A stretch of DNA of 64,000 nucleotides from Flavobacteriaceae bacterium UBA3611 (GTDB lineage Bacteria; Bacteroidota; Bacteroidia; Flavobacteriales; Flavobacteriaceae). Made by a program: the position numbers and the translations under genes. This document shows positions 54,579-63,220 of this stretch, piece after piece (positions within the stretch are counted from its first letter, which is position 1; every line of letters starts with the position of its first letter). The notes beneath the pieces were generated by a model that had not been told where the DNA came from, did not search any database, and saw only the letters and a program-made list of their open reading frames with translations. The stretch spans positions 244,379 through 308,378 of the forward strand of contig DFLU01000005.1 of the NCBI GenBank assembly GCA_002375495.1. Reading direction: 5' to 3'.

Positions 54579-55391
54579 ATGAAAAAATACATACTACAAG
54601 CCGTCGAATTTTTACAGCAACGCGGATTCGGGACTCCGGAAGTTGGGATTATTCTGGGTACAGGCTTGGGCAAAATTTTAGAAGATGTAGAAGTGGAAGC
54701 CGAAATGAGCTATAACCACATTCCGAACTTCCCTACGGCCACGGTCGAATTTCATACAGGAAAATTAATCTATGGCAACTTGGGCGGTAAAAAAGTCATT
54801 TTAATGCAGGGGCGTTTTCATGTGTACGAGGGATACTCGCTTTTAGATGTGACCTTCCCTGTACGTGTCATGAAACACCTAGGCATCAAAAAATTGTTGG
54901 TGAGCAACGCTGCTGGCGCCATCAACTTAAATTTTAAAAAAGGAGAAATCATGCTGATTGACGACCATATCAATTTGCAGGGCGGATCCCCATTGGCATT
55001 TAAAGGCATAGAAAAGTTAGGAGAACGCTTTGTAGATATGAGTGCTCCATACAATCATGATATGAACCAAAAAATGGAGGCCATTGCCAAAGAGCACAAC
55101 ATTAACCTGCACAAAGGAGTGTATGCGAGTGTAGTAGGCCCCCAATTAGAAACTCGGGCAGAGTATCGCTATTTAAAGATTATCGGGGCAGACGCCGTAG
55201 GTATGAGCACCGTACCAGAAGTGATTGTCGCCAACCACCTGGGCTTGGCAGTTGCTGCGGTTTCTGTACTCACAGACGAGTGCGACCCAGACAACCTAAA
55301 ACCTGTAGACATTCCCGATATTATTGCACAGGCGGGAAAGGCCGAACCACAAATGATCACCTTATTCACCGAATTAATTAAACAACTATAG
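54579..55391 (+). CDS. Purine nucleoside phosphorylase (trimeric type), arsenosugar operon
   Basis: A 270-residue phosphorylase of the trimeric (class II) family that cleaves purine nucleosides with phosphate. Seen: GIILGTGLGKILEDV (phosphate loop), GRFHVYEGYSLLDVTFPVRV, NAAGAINLNFKKGEIMLIDD, GVYASVVGPQLETRAEYRYL and GADAVGMSTVPEVIVANHLG. Glu195 matches human PNP Glu201. The position of human Asn243, which sets 6-oxopurine specificity, is Asp233 in VLTDECDPDNL. Asn243Asp in the human enzyme is known to favour adenosine, so adenine nucleosides are plausible here. In this operon it could release adenine from the ArsS product. That is inference. Confidence 0.93.
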   Translation: MKKYILQAVEFLQQRGFGTPEVGIILGTGLGKILEDVEVEAEMSYNHIPNFPTATVEFHTGKLIYGNLGGKKVILMQGRFHVYEGYSLLDVTFPVRVMKHLGIKKLLVSNAAGAINLNFKKGEIMLIDDHINLQGGSPLAFKGIEKLGERFVDMSAPYNHDMNQKMEAIAKEHNINLHKGVYASVVGPQLETRAEYRYLKIIGADAVGMSTVPEVIVANHLGLAVAAVSVLTDECDPDNLKPVDIPDIIAQAGKAEPQMITLFTELIKQL

Positions 55392-55583
55392 ATGGACAAA
55401 ATTCTGTCTTTTGCGCTTTTGGCATTGGCTGGCTATAGAATCATTAGCTCTTTTGTACAAGAACAAGAATTTGGAAGTTTGTTCGGGCTAGAAATAAATA
55501 TTTGGCTATATCGTGGCATATGGCTTTTGGTAGGTGTTTTAGCCATCAACTCACTTCGGAAAAAAATAAATTTAAAAAAATAA
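55392..55583 (+). CDS. Small two-helix membrane protein of the arsenosugar operon
   Basis: A 63-residue protein whose ATG directly follows the phosphorylase stop with no gap. Two hydrophobic helices (about 4-18 and 35-52) are joined by a turn with QEQEFGSLFGLE, and a basic tail RKKINLKK follows. The absence of any gap shows tight coupling to the phosphorylase gene. I know no function; it could anchor pathway enzymes to the membrane or act on lipid-linked arsenosugar. Confidence 0.7.
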   Translation: MDKILSFALLALAGYRIISSFVQEQEFGSLFGLEINIWLYRGIWLLVGVLAINSLRKKINLKK

Positions 55584-55641
55584 GCATACTGAGTTACTCA
55601 GTTCACTTAAAATTAATCTCAGCGCCCAGCGCACTAAAATT

Positions 55642-56610
55642 ATGAGTTATTTAGATACTACACACGACGTTTATAAAGAAGCAGCACTCACTCCAGATGT
55701 TGGGCTGTGCTGCACCACCAATCCTATTTGGGAATTACCCGGACTGAAGATTCCTAAAATCATGCAGGAAATGAATTATGGCTGCGGAAGCACCGTGCAT
55801 GCACGCGACCTTTCAAACAACCCTAAAATGTTATACGTTGGTGTTGGCGGCGGTATGGAACTGCTTCAGTTTGCGTATTTCAACCGTGAAAAAGGCGGTG
55901 TTGTTGGTGTAGATGTGGTAGATGAAATGCTAGAAGCTTCCCGAAAGAACTTTAAAGAAGCAGAAGCGATGAACCCTTGGTTTAAAAGTGAGTTTGTAGA
56001 CTTAAAAAAAGGAGATGCCCTTAACCTTCCCGTAGAAGACAACAGTATAGACGTGGCAGCTCAAAATTGCCTGTTCAATATTTTTAAAGCCGAAGACTTA
56101 AAACGTGCCATCGAAGAAATGTATCGCGTATTAAAACCCCACGGTCGATTGGTAATGAGCGATCCTACCTGTGAGCAACCCATCAATGAAAGCTTGCGAA
56201 ACGACGAACGCCTGCGGGCTTTGTGCTTGAGCGGGAGCCTTCCTATTGCTGAATACGTAAAGGCGCTCACCGATGTTGGTTTTGGAACCATTGAAATTAG
56301 AGCGCGAAAGCCATACCGAATTTTAGACCCAAAGCACTACCCTACCGACGAACTGATTTATATAGAAAGTATCGAGGTTGCAGCTATTAAAGATCCTATG
56401 CCAGATGACGGTCCTTGTGTTTTTACAGGCAAAGCAGCTATTTACTATGGAGAGCAGGATTATTTTGATGACAAGAAAGGTCATATTTTACTGAAAAATC
56501 AACCTTTGGCCATATGCGATAAAACTGCAGCTGCGCTACAGGAACTCGGAAGAGATGATATTTATTTTAGCGAGTCTACCTTCCATTATGACGGCGGTGG
56601 GTGCTGCTAG
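55642..56610 (+). CDS. arsM: Arsenite methyltransferase ArsM (arsenosugar pathway form)
   Basis: SAM-dependent methyltransferase of 322 residues that methylates As(III) to mono- and dimethyl forms. SAM motif I is LYVGVGGGMELLQFAY, more open than the usual DLGSGTG. Cysteines likely to bind arsenic are Cys23-Cys24 (GLCCTTNP), Cys48 (MNYGCGS), Cys143 (AQNCLFNIFK), Cys177 (DPTCEQP) and Cys195 (RALCLSG). A C-terminal domain (about 240-322) with FTGKAAIYYGEQDYF and the GGGCC end is typical of ArsMs found with ArsS. It starts 58 bases after the small membrane protein. Confidence 0.92.
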   Translation: MSYLDTTHDVYKEAALTPDVGLCCTTNPIWELPGLKIPKIMQEMNYGCGSTVHARDLSNNPKMLYVGVGGGMELLQFAYFNREKGGVVGVDVVDEMLEASRKNFKEAEAMNPWFKSEFVDLKKGDALNLPVEDNSIDVAAQNCLFNIFKAEDLKRAIEEMYRVLKPHGRLVMSDPTCEQPINESLRNDERLRALCLSGSLPIAEYVKALTDVGFGTIEIRARKPYRILDPKHYPTDELIYIESIEVAAIKDPMPDDGPCVFTGKAAIYYGEQDYFDDKKGHILLKNQPLAICDKTAAALQELGRDDIYFSESTFHYDGGGCC

Positions 56611-56767
56611 CACTCGTTTCCTTTACTGAAAATCTCAACCAGGTTGTGTCTGTTATAAGATTCAGTCGAAGCTGAATATGTAATATTTTGCTAAAACTAA
56701 CCTAAGCCTACGTTAATTAGAGAACTTCATGTCTAGAGGGTTCGTATATTATCTAAAATAACTTATT

Positions 56768-57568
56768 ATGAGATACTTTACATATACTATGTTACTTGCC
56801 TTTGCACTAGTTACTTTGCAAAGTTGCAACCTTCTCTCTGCGGCTGGAGTGAGCAGTCAGGGACAACCCACAAAAGAAGTTACAGGAAACTTAACCTCGA
56901 CCACGGCTAATTCGGCAGTGAATATCGATCACTCACAATGGACCACGCTACTTAAAAAGCATGTTGATAGTGAGGGAATGGTAGATTATAAAGGATTTCA
57001 GAAAGACGAAAAAATGCTTGACGCGTACTTAGATATGTTGGCGACAAAAGATCCTAACAACGATTGGAGTGTACAAGAATTATTGGCATTCTACATCAAT
57101 CTTTATAATGCCCAAACAGTAAAGCTCATCGTAGAAAATTATCCAACCAAAAGCATCAAAGATTTAGACAGTCCTTGGACCAAAGGTCGCGCACGCGTAG
57201 ATGGAAGGGAATTATCATTAGGCGGAATCGAAAACGGAATTCTTCGGAAAATGAACGAACCCCGAATACACTTCGCCATAAATTGTGCGTCTATTTCATG
57301 TCCAAAATTACTGGACGAAGCCTACACCGCGAGCAAGATAAATGAGCAACTAGAAAAAGTGACAGTCGATTTTATCAACGGTGATAAAAATGATATTTCA
57401 GCAAATGAAGCAGAGCTTTCGTCTATTTTTAAATTCTACCCAGACGATTGGAAAGTAGATGGAAAAGTAAACATCACTAAATATATCAATCAGTATAGCA
57501 CCACCAAGTTAAACCCGAGTGCCGACCTTACGTATAAGGAATACGACTGGGGATTGAATGAGCAGTAA
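56768..57568 (+). CDS. DUF547-domain lipoprotein
   Basis: A 266-residue lipoprotein (lipobox LQSC, Cys20). The DUF547 domain (about 60-235) has YKGFQKDEKMLDAYLDMLAT, AFYINLYNAQTVKLIV and the Cys-containing core HFAINCASISCPKLLDEAYT; this CASISCP pattern is the family hallmark. DUF547 has no assigned chemistry; its Cys and His residues suggest an enzyme. A paralogue lies at 62507-63220. It lies 158 bases after arsM and reads the same way. Confidence 0.85.
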   Translation: MRYFTYTMLLAFALVTLQSCNLLSAAGVSSQGQPTKEVTGNLTSTTANSAVNIDHSQWTTLLKKHVDSEGMVDYKGFQKDEKMLDAYLDMLATKDPNNDWSVQELLAFYINLYNAQTVKLIVENYPTKSIKDLDSPWTKGRARVDGRELSLGGIENGILRKMNEPRIHFAINCASISCPKLLDEAYTASKINEQLEKVTVDFINGDKNDISANEAELSSIFKFYPDDWKVDGKVNITKYINQYSTTKLNPSADLTYKEYDWGLNEQ

Positions 57569-57651
57569 GCTGACTTAAAATAGTTCTCGAAGCATTGCTT
57601 GCCCGAGTATAATTTTAAAAGTAGAAGCAACTCGAAACTTCAATTTTACGT

Positions 57652-58425
57652 ATGTTTACACCTATGGTTAGCATCATCATTCCGGTTTTGAACGAAGCAG
57701 AAACGCTTCCCACACTTCTAGAACATCTTACCACAAATGCTTCAAAAGCGAATATAGCAGAGATTGTTTTGGTAGATGGCGGCAGTACTGATGGCACTAA
57801 GCAGTTAGCTAACGATTTTGCTGCCTCATCTCTGTGGCCCATCGTTTTGATTTCTTCGAAAAAAGGGCGCGCCAAACAAATGAATGCTGGTGCAGCATTT
57901 GCAAGCGGATCGGTATTTTATTTCTTACATGCAGATAGCTTGCCACCGAAAAATTTTGACAACTTGATTCTTTCCGAAGTAAAAAAAGGAAACCCCGCTG
58001 GTTGTTTTAAAATGAAATTTGATAGTAACCATTGGTGGTTGCGCTTGGCAAGTTGGCTCACGAAATTTAATTGGAGAGCCTGCCGTGGAGGTGACCAAAG
58101 CCAATTTATCACCAAAAAGTTATTTAATGAAATAGGCGGCTATGACGAATCGTACATTATATATGAAGATAACATCCTCATTAACGAACTATATGCCAGG
58201 AAAAAATTTGTAGTGATTCAAGAATGGCTCGGTACTTCGGCACGATTGTATCGCGAAAGAGGAATTTGGACCTTGCAATATCATTTTTGTGCGATTTACG
58301 TTAAAAAATGGTTTGGGGCAGATGCTGATACCCTTCACCAATATTACCTAAGACATATTAAATTAAAACGCACCCACGAACTTACTACCGTGGCAAAAGC
58401 ACCCGAAATCGTGGGAGATAAATAG
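57652..58425 (+). CDS. Arsenosugar biosynthesis glycosyltransferase (TIGR04283 type, GT2 fold)
   Basis: A 257-residue GT-A glycosyltransferase. The N-terminal part is MVSIIIPVLNEAETLPTLLE with the donor Asp in VLVDGGSTDGT, the RAKQMNAGAAFASG segment and the metal-site strand FYFLHADSLPP (HAD for the DxD). The downstream RGGDQSQFI motif is characteristic of the TIGR04283 family found near arsM. A shorter start at MVSIII (57664) is possible. Together with the TIGR04282 enzyme it would supply the sugar additions of arsenosugar synthesis. Confidence 0.9.
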   Translation: MFTPMVSIIIPVLNEAETLPTLLEHLTTNASKANIAEIVLVDGGSTDGTKQLANDFAASSLWPIVLISSKKGRAKQMNAGAAFASGSVFYFLHADSLPPKNFDNLILSEVKKGNPAGCFKMKFDSNHWWLRLASWLTKFNWRACRGGDQSQFITKKLFNEIGGYDESYIIYEDNILINELYARKKFVVIQEWLGTSARLYRERGIWTLQYHFCAIYVKKWFGADADTLHQYYLRHIKLKRTHELTTVAKAPEIVGDK

Positions 58426-58501
58426 TTTTTTAGGATTTCTTAAACATTCCGTTTGTGTAATTGGTTGTAATTTTAGATTTCAACCAAAAAAACAAAAAGC
58501 T

Positions 58502-58948
58502 ATGAATATATTTGAGGCTATTCGCGCAGATCACGACATCCAAAGAAAACTTTTAGACCAAGCCCTGGCAACAGAGGGAGATACCAAAGAACGAAAAGAA
58601 ATCTGGGAAAAATTGAAAGTAGAGTTAAAAGGGCATGAAACCGCCGAAGAACGAAACTTTTACAAACAACTCATAGATAACGACATGATGGTAGAGCATA
58701 CCCGACATGGTATTGCAGAGCATCACGAAATAGACGAATTGATCGAGAAAGTAGAAGAAGCAGATATGGATAGTTCTGCTTGGCTCGCACACCTAAAAAG
58801 TCTAGACCATCAGGTACGACATCATCTTGAGGACGAAGAAAAATCGTTCTTTCAACTAGCAGGAAAAGTGTTCTCGGAAGCACAAAAAACAGACCTCGCT
58901 AAAAAATACAATGCAGAAATGGAGGCGCAACGAAAAGAAATGAAGTAG
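58502..58948 (+). CDS. Hemerythrin-domain protein
   Basis: A 148-residue four-helix protein of the hemerythrin HHE cation-binding family. Helices carry the ligand set of an oxygen-binding di-iron site: ADHDIQRKL, GHETAEERNFYKQ (HxxxE), HTRHGIAEHHEIDEL and HQVRHHLEDEEKSFF (HxxxxE). Cytosolic, no signal. It could sense or bind oxygen, or deal with nitric oxide. Its place at the end of the arsenosugar run may be incidental. A strong terminator follows. Confidence 0.87.
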   Translation: MNIFEAIRADHDIQRKLLDQALATEGDTKERKEIWEKLKVELKGHETAEERNFYKQLIDNDMMVEHTRHGIAEHHEIDELIEKVEEADMDSSAWLAHLKSLDHQVRHHLEDEEKSFFQLAGKVFSEAQKTDLAKKYNAEMEAQRKEMK

Positions 58949-59013
58949 GCATAACGTATACTACTACACTGAAATGAAATAGTTAAAACCCAAACAATTT
59001 TTGACTTTATAAG

Positions 59014-59033
59014 ACCCCGCCCTACGGCGGGGT
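59014..59033 (+). terminator. Terminator after the hemerythrin gene
   Basis: ACCCCGCC-CTAC-GGCGGGGT hairpin followed by TT; it ends the rightward unit. It has few T after the stem, so it may need help from the second hairpin just downstream. Confidence 0.7.
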
Positions 59034-59046
59034 TTAATTCGACCGA

Positions 59047-59080
59047 CCATTTTTGATACGCCTACTGCTTTCAAAAATGG
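59047..59080. terminator. Long inverted repeat between convergent genes
   Basis: CCATTTTTGA and TCAAAAATGG form a perfect 10-base stem around 14 bases, just before the 3' end of the leftward Omp85-like gene (59088). It is A/T-rich and could act for either direction. Confidence 0.6.
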
Positions 59081-59087
59081 GGTCTCA

Positions 59088-60341
59088 TTAAAAGTACTGG
59101 CCGATGCCAATTACAAATCCGTTGGTTGCATTTTGTGTAATCCCATAACCGTAATCAATTCTGAAGACCGTATTAAAAATACGTTTGTGAATTAATCGCA
59201 CGCCAACTCCTGGGTAGACCCGTAAGTTCTGGTCGTCTGCAAAATCGCCAAAATCACCCCCTGGGTTTCGCCAGCTTCCAGCATCAACAAAGACATTTCC
59301 CTGTAATACAAACCAATTTTTTTCAAAAAGCGTTTGACGGTATTCTGTATTTAATACAACTGCCGCGGTACCTCTATCGATTGTGTTTCCAACCCCTCGA
59401 ATATTTAGGTTGTTGTCTACAGCAAAAGGTGCAAATGGGCTCTCATTGTTCGTGGCAACACCCAAGCGCAATCTGTTAGCCCAATTTCCGCGTTCTCCCA
59501 CGCGTTTGTAATAAATAAAGTCGTTAAAGCCGATCAAAAATTCGGGCAGCGCCTCATTGCGGCTGGTTACATACTGAAAGTTAAATGTACTCTTAAATCC
59601 GTCTACAAAATAATAGAAGCGTTCCACATCATTGTATTCATAAATCAATTTGTAGAGTAATTTTTTGACCTCCAAAAACTGCGGCACTTCAGCATTGGTA
59701 GCACCTTCCTTATACTCGTAGGTTTCAGTAAAATAATTGGCCCCCAATTCCATTCGGTGTGAAAAATTGAATTGATGCAGCAGTAAGGCCTCGTAAGACA
59801 GGTTATTGTATTTATAATCTGCAACGCCTTCGTCTAAAAACACCGGTTCTTCTGTAGTAAGATCCTGAAAGTTAATTGCAATCCCTGATTTTTTCCCAAA
59901 CAGAAAAGGCGCCCGAAAATTTAATCCGTAGCTACTGTAAATATCCCTCTGATAGAATCCGCCCGCGAGAATATTTTGTCCGAGACCATTAAATTCATAT
60001 AACCCCAATCGGTAGGCAAATTCATCGTCATTGGTTGTATATACGTTCGCCGAAGGAATAATGGTAAAATTTTCTTCAATGCCGTATACTACCTTATACG
60101 TACCGTCGTCCTTCTCATCGACTGTAAAATACGCATGTGCAATGCCTGGCAATCGTCTGAGGCGTTTAATGTCTTCCTGGAGTTGTAAGCTATCTAACGG
60201 TGTTTTTTCGGTTACTTCTGTAATTTTTCGAATAAACTGGGCACGTGTTTTTTTGTTGTTTTGTATTTCCACTTCGGAAATTTCCTGAGCGGTTACACTA
60301 GCACATGCAATGAAAAAAACGAATAAAAACCCTTTTACCAT
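59088..60341 (-). CDS. BamA/TamA-type (Omp85-like) outer membrane protein
   Basis: A 417-residue outer membrane protein. A signal peptide (MVKGFLFVFFIACASVTAQ) is followed by a short periplasmic part with one POTRA-like unit (FIRKITEVTEKTPLDSLQLQ, LRRLPGIAHAYFTVDEKDDG). A barrel then runs to the C-terminal strand NGFVIGIGQYF. The motif NIRGVGNTIDRGTAAVVLNT with later FVDAGSWRNPGG is the conserved Omp85 lock region in reduced form. It is smaller than BamA, so it is probably an accessory surface assembly or transport protein. Convergent with the hemerythrin gene. Confidence 0.8.
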   Translation of the reverse strand: MVKGFLFVFFIACASVTAQEISEVEIQNNKKTRAQFIRKITEVTEKTPLDSLQLQEDIKRLRRLPGIAHAYFTVDEKDDGTYKVVYGIEENFTIIPSANVYTTNDDEFAYRLGLYEFNGLGQNILAGGFYQRDIYSSYGLNFRAPFLFGKKSGIAINFQDLTTEEPVFLDEGVADYKYNNLSYEALLLHQFNFSHRMELGANYFTETYEYKEGATNAEVPQFLEVKKLLYKLIYEYNDVERFYYFVDGFKSTFNFQYVTSRNEALPEFLIGFNDFIYYKRVGERGNWANRLRLGVATNNESPFAPFAVDNNLNIRGVGNTIDRGTAAVVLNTEYRQTLFEKNWFVLQGNVFVDAGSWRNPGGDFGDFADDQNLRVYPGVGVRLIHKRIFNTVFRIDYGYGITQNATNGFVIGIGQYF

Positions 60342-60424
60342 AACCCATTAGTGGTACGGAAAGAGAATTCCTAACAAAGAATAGTTCAGAAAAGAAATTT
60401 GTACAGCACCCTTCGCTATAAAAT

Positions 60425-61432
60425 CTAATCTTTTAGATGTTTAAAGAAGTTTTTGATTGTTTCTTCAGCAGGCTTGTTTTGGGGAGTAAACTGACTGTTT
60501 TCGGGACCACCCACCTTATCGTGTGCTATAAACCACTTCCATATAAATCCGCCCGCAAACCAAGGCTCATGATACATTTCATTAAATAATGCTTGGGTAA
60601 GGTTTACTTGGGCCGTAAGGTTTACTTCTATCATATCCCGATCGCTTTTCCACGGTTCTTTACCAGCAAAATCCACACTGCGATAACCGTATTCGGTAAA
60701 CAAAATAGGTTTCCCATGAGCTTCGGAAACTTTCTGCATTTCAATTTTCCATGGTTGCCACCCCCTTTGGGCGTCTACTATTTTTGGCGTTTTCTCCTCC
60801 GAAACTGGGAAATAAGCATCTACTCCAATATAATCGAGTTGTTTCCAGAAAGGCACCCGTTTGTACTCGTCCCAATTGGCCGCATAGGTCAGTTTTCCTT
60901 TATAAATTTCTTTTACTTCAGTGATCAGATTGTTCCAATATTCGGGGCGATGAACGATAAATTGTTCTAATTCCGTTCCAATGCAAAACAAGTTCACATC
61001 AGTTTCGGCGGCTAATTCGGCATACAAAAGAATAAACTCACGATACGAATTTTCTAGTGTTTGCCATTCTTTTTCGGTAGCCATCTTTAAATACCCGGTA
61101 AACTCACCACGCCAAATCCAGATTTGGGGTTTAAGCATCACTTTGATACCATTGGCATGCAAGCTTTCAACATATTGTTTCACACCTTCACGACGCTCGC
61201 CATACCATTGTCGTTCGGTGTTAAAAAAAAGTGTAGGAGCTTCTAGATTTCTGATGAAGGCAAAGGGCATTACCGCCGCATAATTGGCATGTACATTTTT
61301 AACCTTTTCAATTTGAGCCTGAGTAGTTGGCTCTCCTGCGGCTACAAAACTGATTCCATTAATTTTTTGGCTCTTCGAACTACAACTCTGGAACAGACAA
61401 ATACACAGTGCAACCTTTAAAATGAATTTCAT
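60425..61432 (-). CDS. Putative glycoside hydrolase (GH113-like TIM barrel), lipoprotein
   Basis: A 335-residue lipoprotein starting at ATG 61432 (MKFILKVALCICLFQSC, lipobox Cys17). It has a beta/alpha barrel with the acid/base region FCIGTELEQF and the nucleophile region ILFTEYGYRSVD, both with Glu. VKVMLKPQIWIWRG-like and IKVMLKPQIWIW strands fit the GH113 mannanase group. Ends GGFIWKWFIAHD, typical of barrel strand eight. Substrate is unknown; the family acts on beta-mannan but also has uncharacterised members. The neighbouring outer membrane proteins suggest a surface glycan role. Confidence 0.82.
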   Translation of the reverse strand: MKFILKVALCICLFQSCSSKSQKINGISFVAAGEPTTQAQIEKVKNVHANYAAVMPFAFIRNLEAPTLFFNTERQWYGERREGVKQYVESLHANGIKVMLKPQIWIWRGEFTGYLKMATEKEWQTLENSYREFILLYAELAAETDVNLFCIGTELEQFIVHRPEYWNNLITEVKEIYKGKLTYAANWDEYKRVPFWKQLDYIGVDAYFPVSEEKTPKIVDAQRGWQPWKIEMQKVSEAHGKPILFTEYGYRSVDFAGKEPWKSDRDMIEVNLTAQVNLTQALFNEMYHEPWFAGGFIWKWFIAHDKVGGPENSQFTPQNKPAEETIKNFFKHLKD

Positions 61433-61481
61433 AGCAGACACAATTTGTGGTCAATTTACAAAATTACAACCGCTAATTTGC

Positions 61482-62363
61482 TTAAAATACTGCACGTATG
61501 CCAAAGTTGAAGGTTTCTCCCAAACCCGTGTTATTTCCGCGCACGAAATTGGTGTAAAGGGCTTCCAAATTCACCTCATCGGTAAGTTGAAATTTTGCAC
61601 CCCCACCAATTGCTGTAAAATCTTGCGCAAAGTCGTTACCCAAATCGATACGTTGGCTATGTTGCACCAAAGCTAAAACCGTAAATTTTGACGAAGGAAA
61701 ATAGCTAAAAAACACCCCTGGTGTAAGATTTAAACTGTTATTGGCAAAACTTTCGTTTGTGTCGCCCAGACTGAGCTCTGTGTTTAGTTCAGTAAATAGC
61801 TGAAAAGCATCTCCAGCAAACGTGTAGTCGTAAAAAAACCGGTTTTGCCAGATATATCCTTTTTGGTCTAAAAAAACACCTTCTTCCACTTCAGTATCGA
61901 CCAAAGGGATAAAAACAGACGATTGGATTGAAAAATTGGAGCGTCGCTCGAAAGGCACAAACTTCACCGATGGCGCCACCGATGTGAGTCCGCTACGAGC
62001 CGTGCCTCTTTCTCCATCAAAACTAAAAACATCTAATGCCGGTCGGTCTGCAATCACGTTACTTCTAAACTCAAGAATGACTCCTAGATTTACTCGTTTG
62101 TTATCGCTCACACCCGTATATCCCTCTAGCGTAGACGTGAAAAAGGTTTCTCTAGGTTCACGACCTTCGGTAAACGTACTTTCGGTTTGGGTATAGAGGT
62201 TATTAAACCATTTCAAATCGAATTGCCCTTTGGCAATTAGCTTAGACGGCGTAAGATTTTGGATTACAGAGCCGCTCGTTTCAGTGTTTTCTTCCTGGGA
62301 AATCAGATGGGTTGCAGACAGTAAGACTGCACAAAAGATGATAACTTTTTGAGATAATTTCAT
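61482..62363 (-). CDS. Outer membrane beta-barrel protein of unknown function
   Basis: A 293-residue outer membrane protein with a signal peptide (MKLSQKVIIFCAVLLSATHLIS) and alternating hydrophobic strands. Features are LIAKGQFDLKWFNNLYTQTE, NFSIQSSVFIPLVDTEVEEG and an end strand GETFNFGIRAVF. I cannot assign a family. It is 49 bases upstream of the GH113-like gene on the same strand. Confidence 0.72.
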   Translation of the reverse strand: MKLSQKVIIFCAVLLSATHLISQEENTETSGSVIQNLTPSKLIAKGQFDLKWFNNLYTQTESTFTEGREPRETFFTSTLEGYTGVSDNKRVNLGVILEFRSNVIADRPALDVFSFDGERGTARSGLTSVAPSVKFVPFERRSNFSIQSSVFIPLVDTEVEEGVFLDQKGYIWQNRFFYDYTFAGDAFQLFTELNTELSLGDTNESFANNSLNLTPGVFFSYFPSSKFTVLALVQHSQRIDLGNDFAQDFTAIGGGAKFQLTDEVNLEALYTNFVRGNNTGLGETFNFGIRAVF

Positions 62364-62506
62364 GGTTCTTTAGTTTTAGTTATTATTTGCACCCCGTTTA
62401 CGTAGGGTCGTGCTTCACTTGTCTGCTAAGACGTGGGGAAGCGCTTAGCAGACAGAGCATAGACTTAAAAATTTATTGTGGGGATTTGCACTAAAAACAG
62501 TGCATG

Positions 62507-63220
62507 CTATTTGTTATTTAGTCGCCAATCGTACGAATAATAGGTAACCTTGGCATCTGTTGAAACTTTCTCTTTACGGTATTGATTTAGAAAATCTATC
62601 TCACTTCCATTTTTTATAAAATCTTCTTTATACCATTTAAAAATTTCAGAAAAAGCTACTTTGTTCCCTTTTACTTGTATAAAACTGGGGTCGTTCAGCG
62701 CTTGTACCGTTTGTTTTTCGAGCAGCTTTTCTAGATTGGCTGGTGTATACGCCTTTGGAATTATGGGTGGGCAACCTAGCGCACCACATACCAACACAAA
62801 ATGAAACCGTGGTTCATTAAATTTTGCACGCAGCTTTTTATTTTCGATATCGTTCAGGGTGATTTTTGTGCCTGCCAATTCATAGGTAGTCTTGTCGAAA
62901 AATCCTTTCTTATCTAAAGGTGATTTTATAGGGTAATTTGATATAATTCCTTTGATAACAGACAGGTTATACGCATTGATCCAAAAAGCTTGATAGGTTT
63001 TTTCTTCGGAAATCGGCACAGACACATCTTTTGCCATTGCCAGCACCTTGTTCAATGGTTCTGGGTTTTCATAGATAGCACTATAGTCTACTTTTCCGTT
63101 AGAAACATAGGTGCTGAAAAAGCTGTCTGCTTCATCAAAGAATGTCGAAACATCTTGCGAAGAAGCATCAAAAGAGAAAACAAGTAGAAAAAGGAAAAAT
63201 AACAGATTGCGATATTTCAT
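62507..63220 (-). CDS. DUF547-domain exported protein
   Basis: A 237-residue protein with a signal peptide (MKYRNLLFFLFLLVFSFDASS) and no lipobox. The DUF547 domain has VDYSAIYENPEPLNKVLAMA, AFWINAYNLSVIKGIIS and the core FHFVLVCGALGCPPIIPKAY with two cysteines, as in the paralogue at 56768-57568. The ending KVTYYSYDWRLNNK resembles that paralogue's LTYKEYDWGLNEQ, so the two are clear relatives. Function unknown. Confidence 0.85.
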   Translation of the reverse strand: MKYRNLLFFLFLLVFSFDASSQDVSTFFDEADSFFSTYVSNGKVDYSAIYENPEPLNKVLAMAKDVSVPISEEKTYQAFWINAYNLSVIKGIISNYPIKSPLDKKGFFDKTTYELAGTKITLNDIENKKLRAKFNEPRFHFVLVCGALGCPPIIPKAYTPANLEKLLEKQTVQALNDPSFIQVKGNKVAFSEIFKWYKEDFIKNGSEIDFLNQYRKEKVSTDAKVTYYSYDWRLNNK

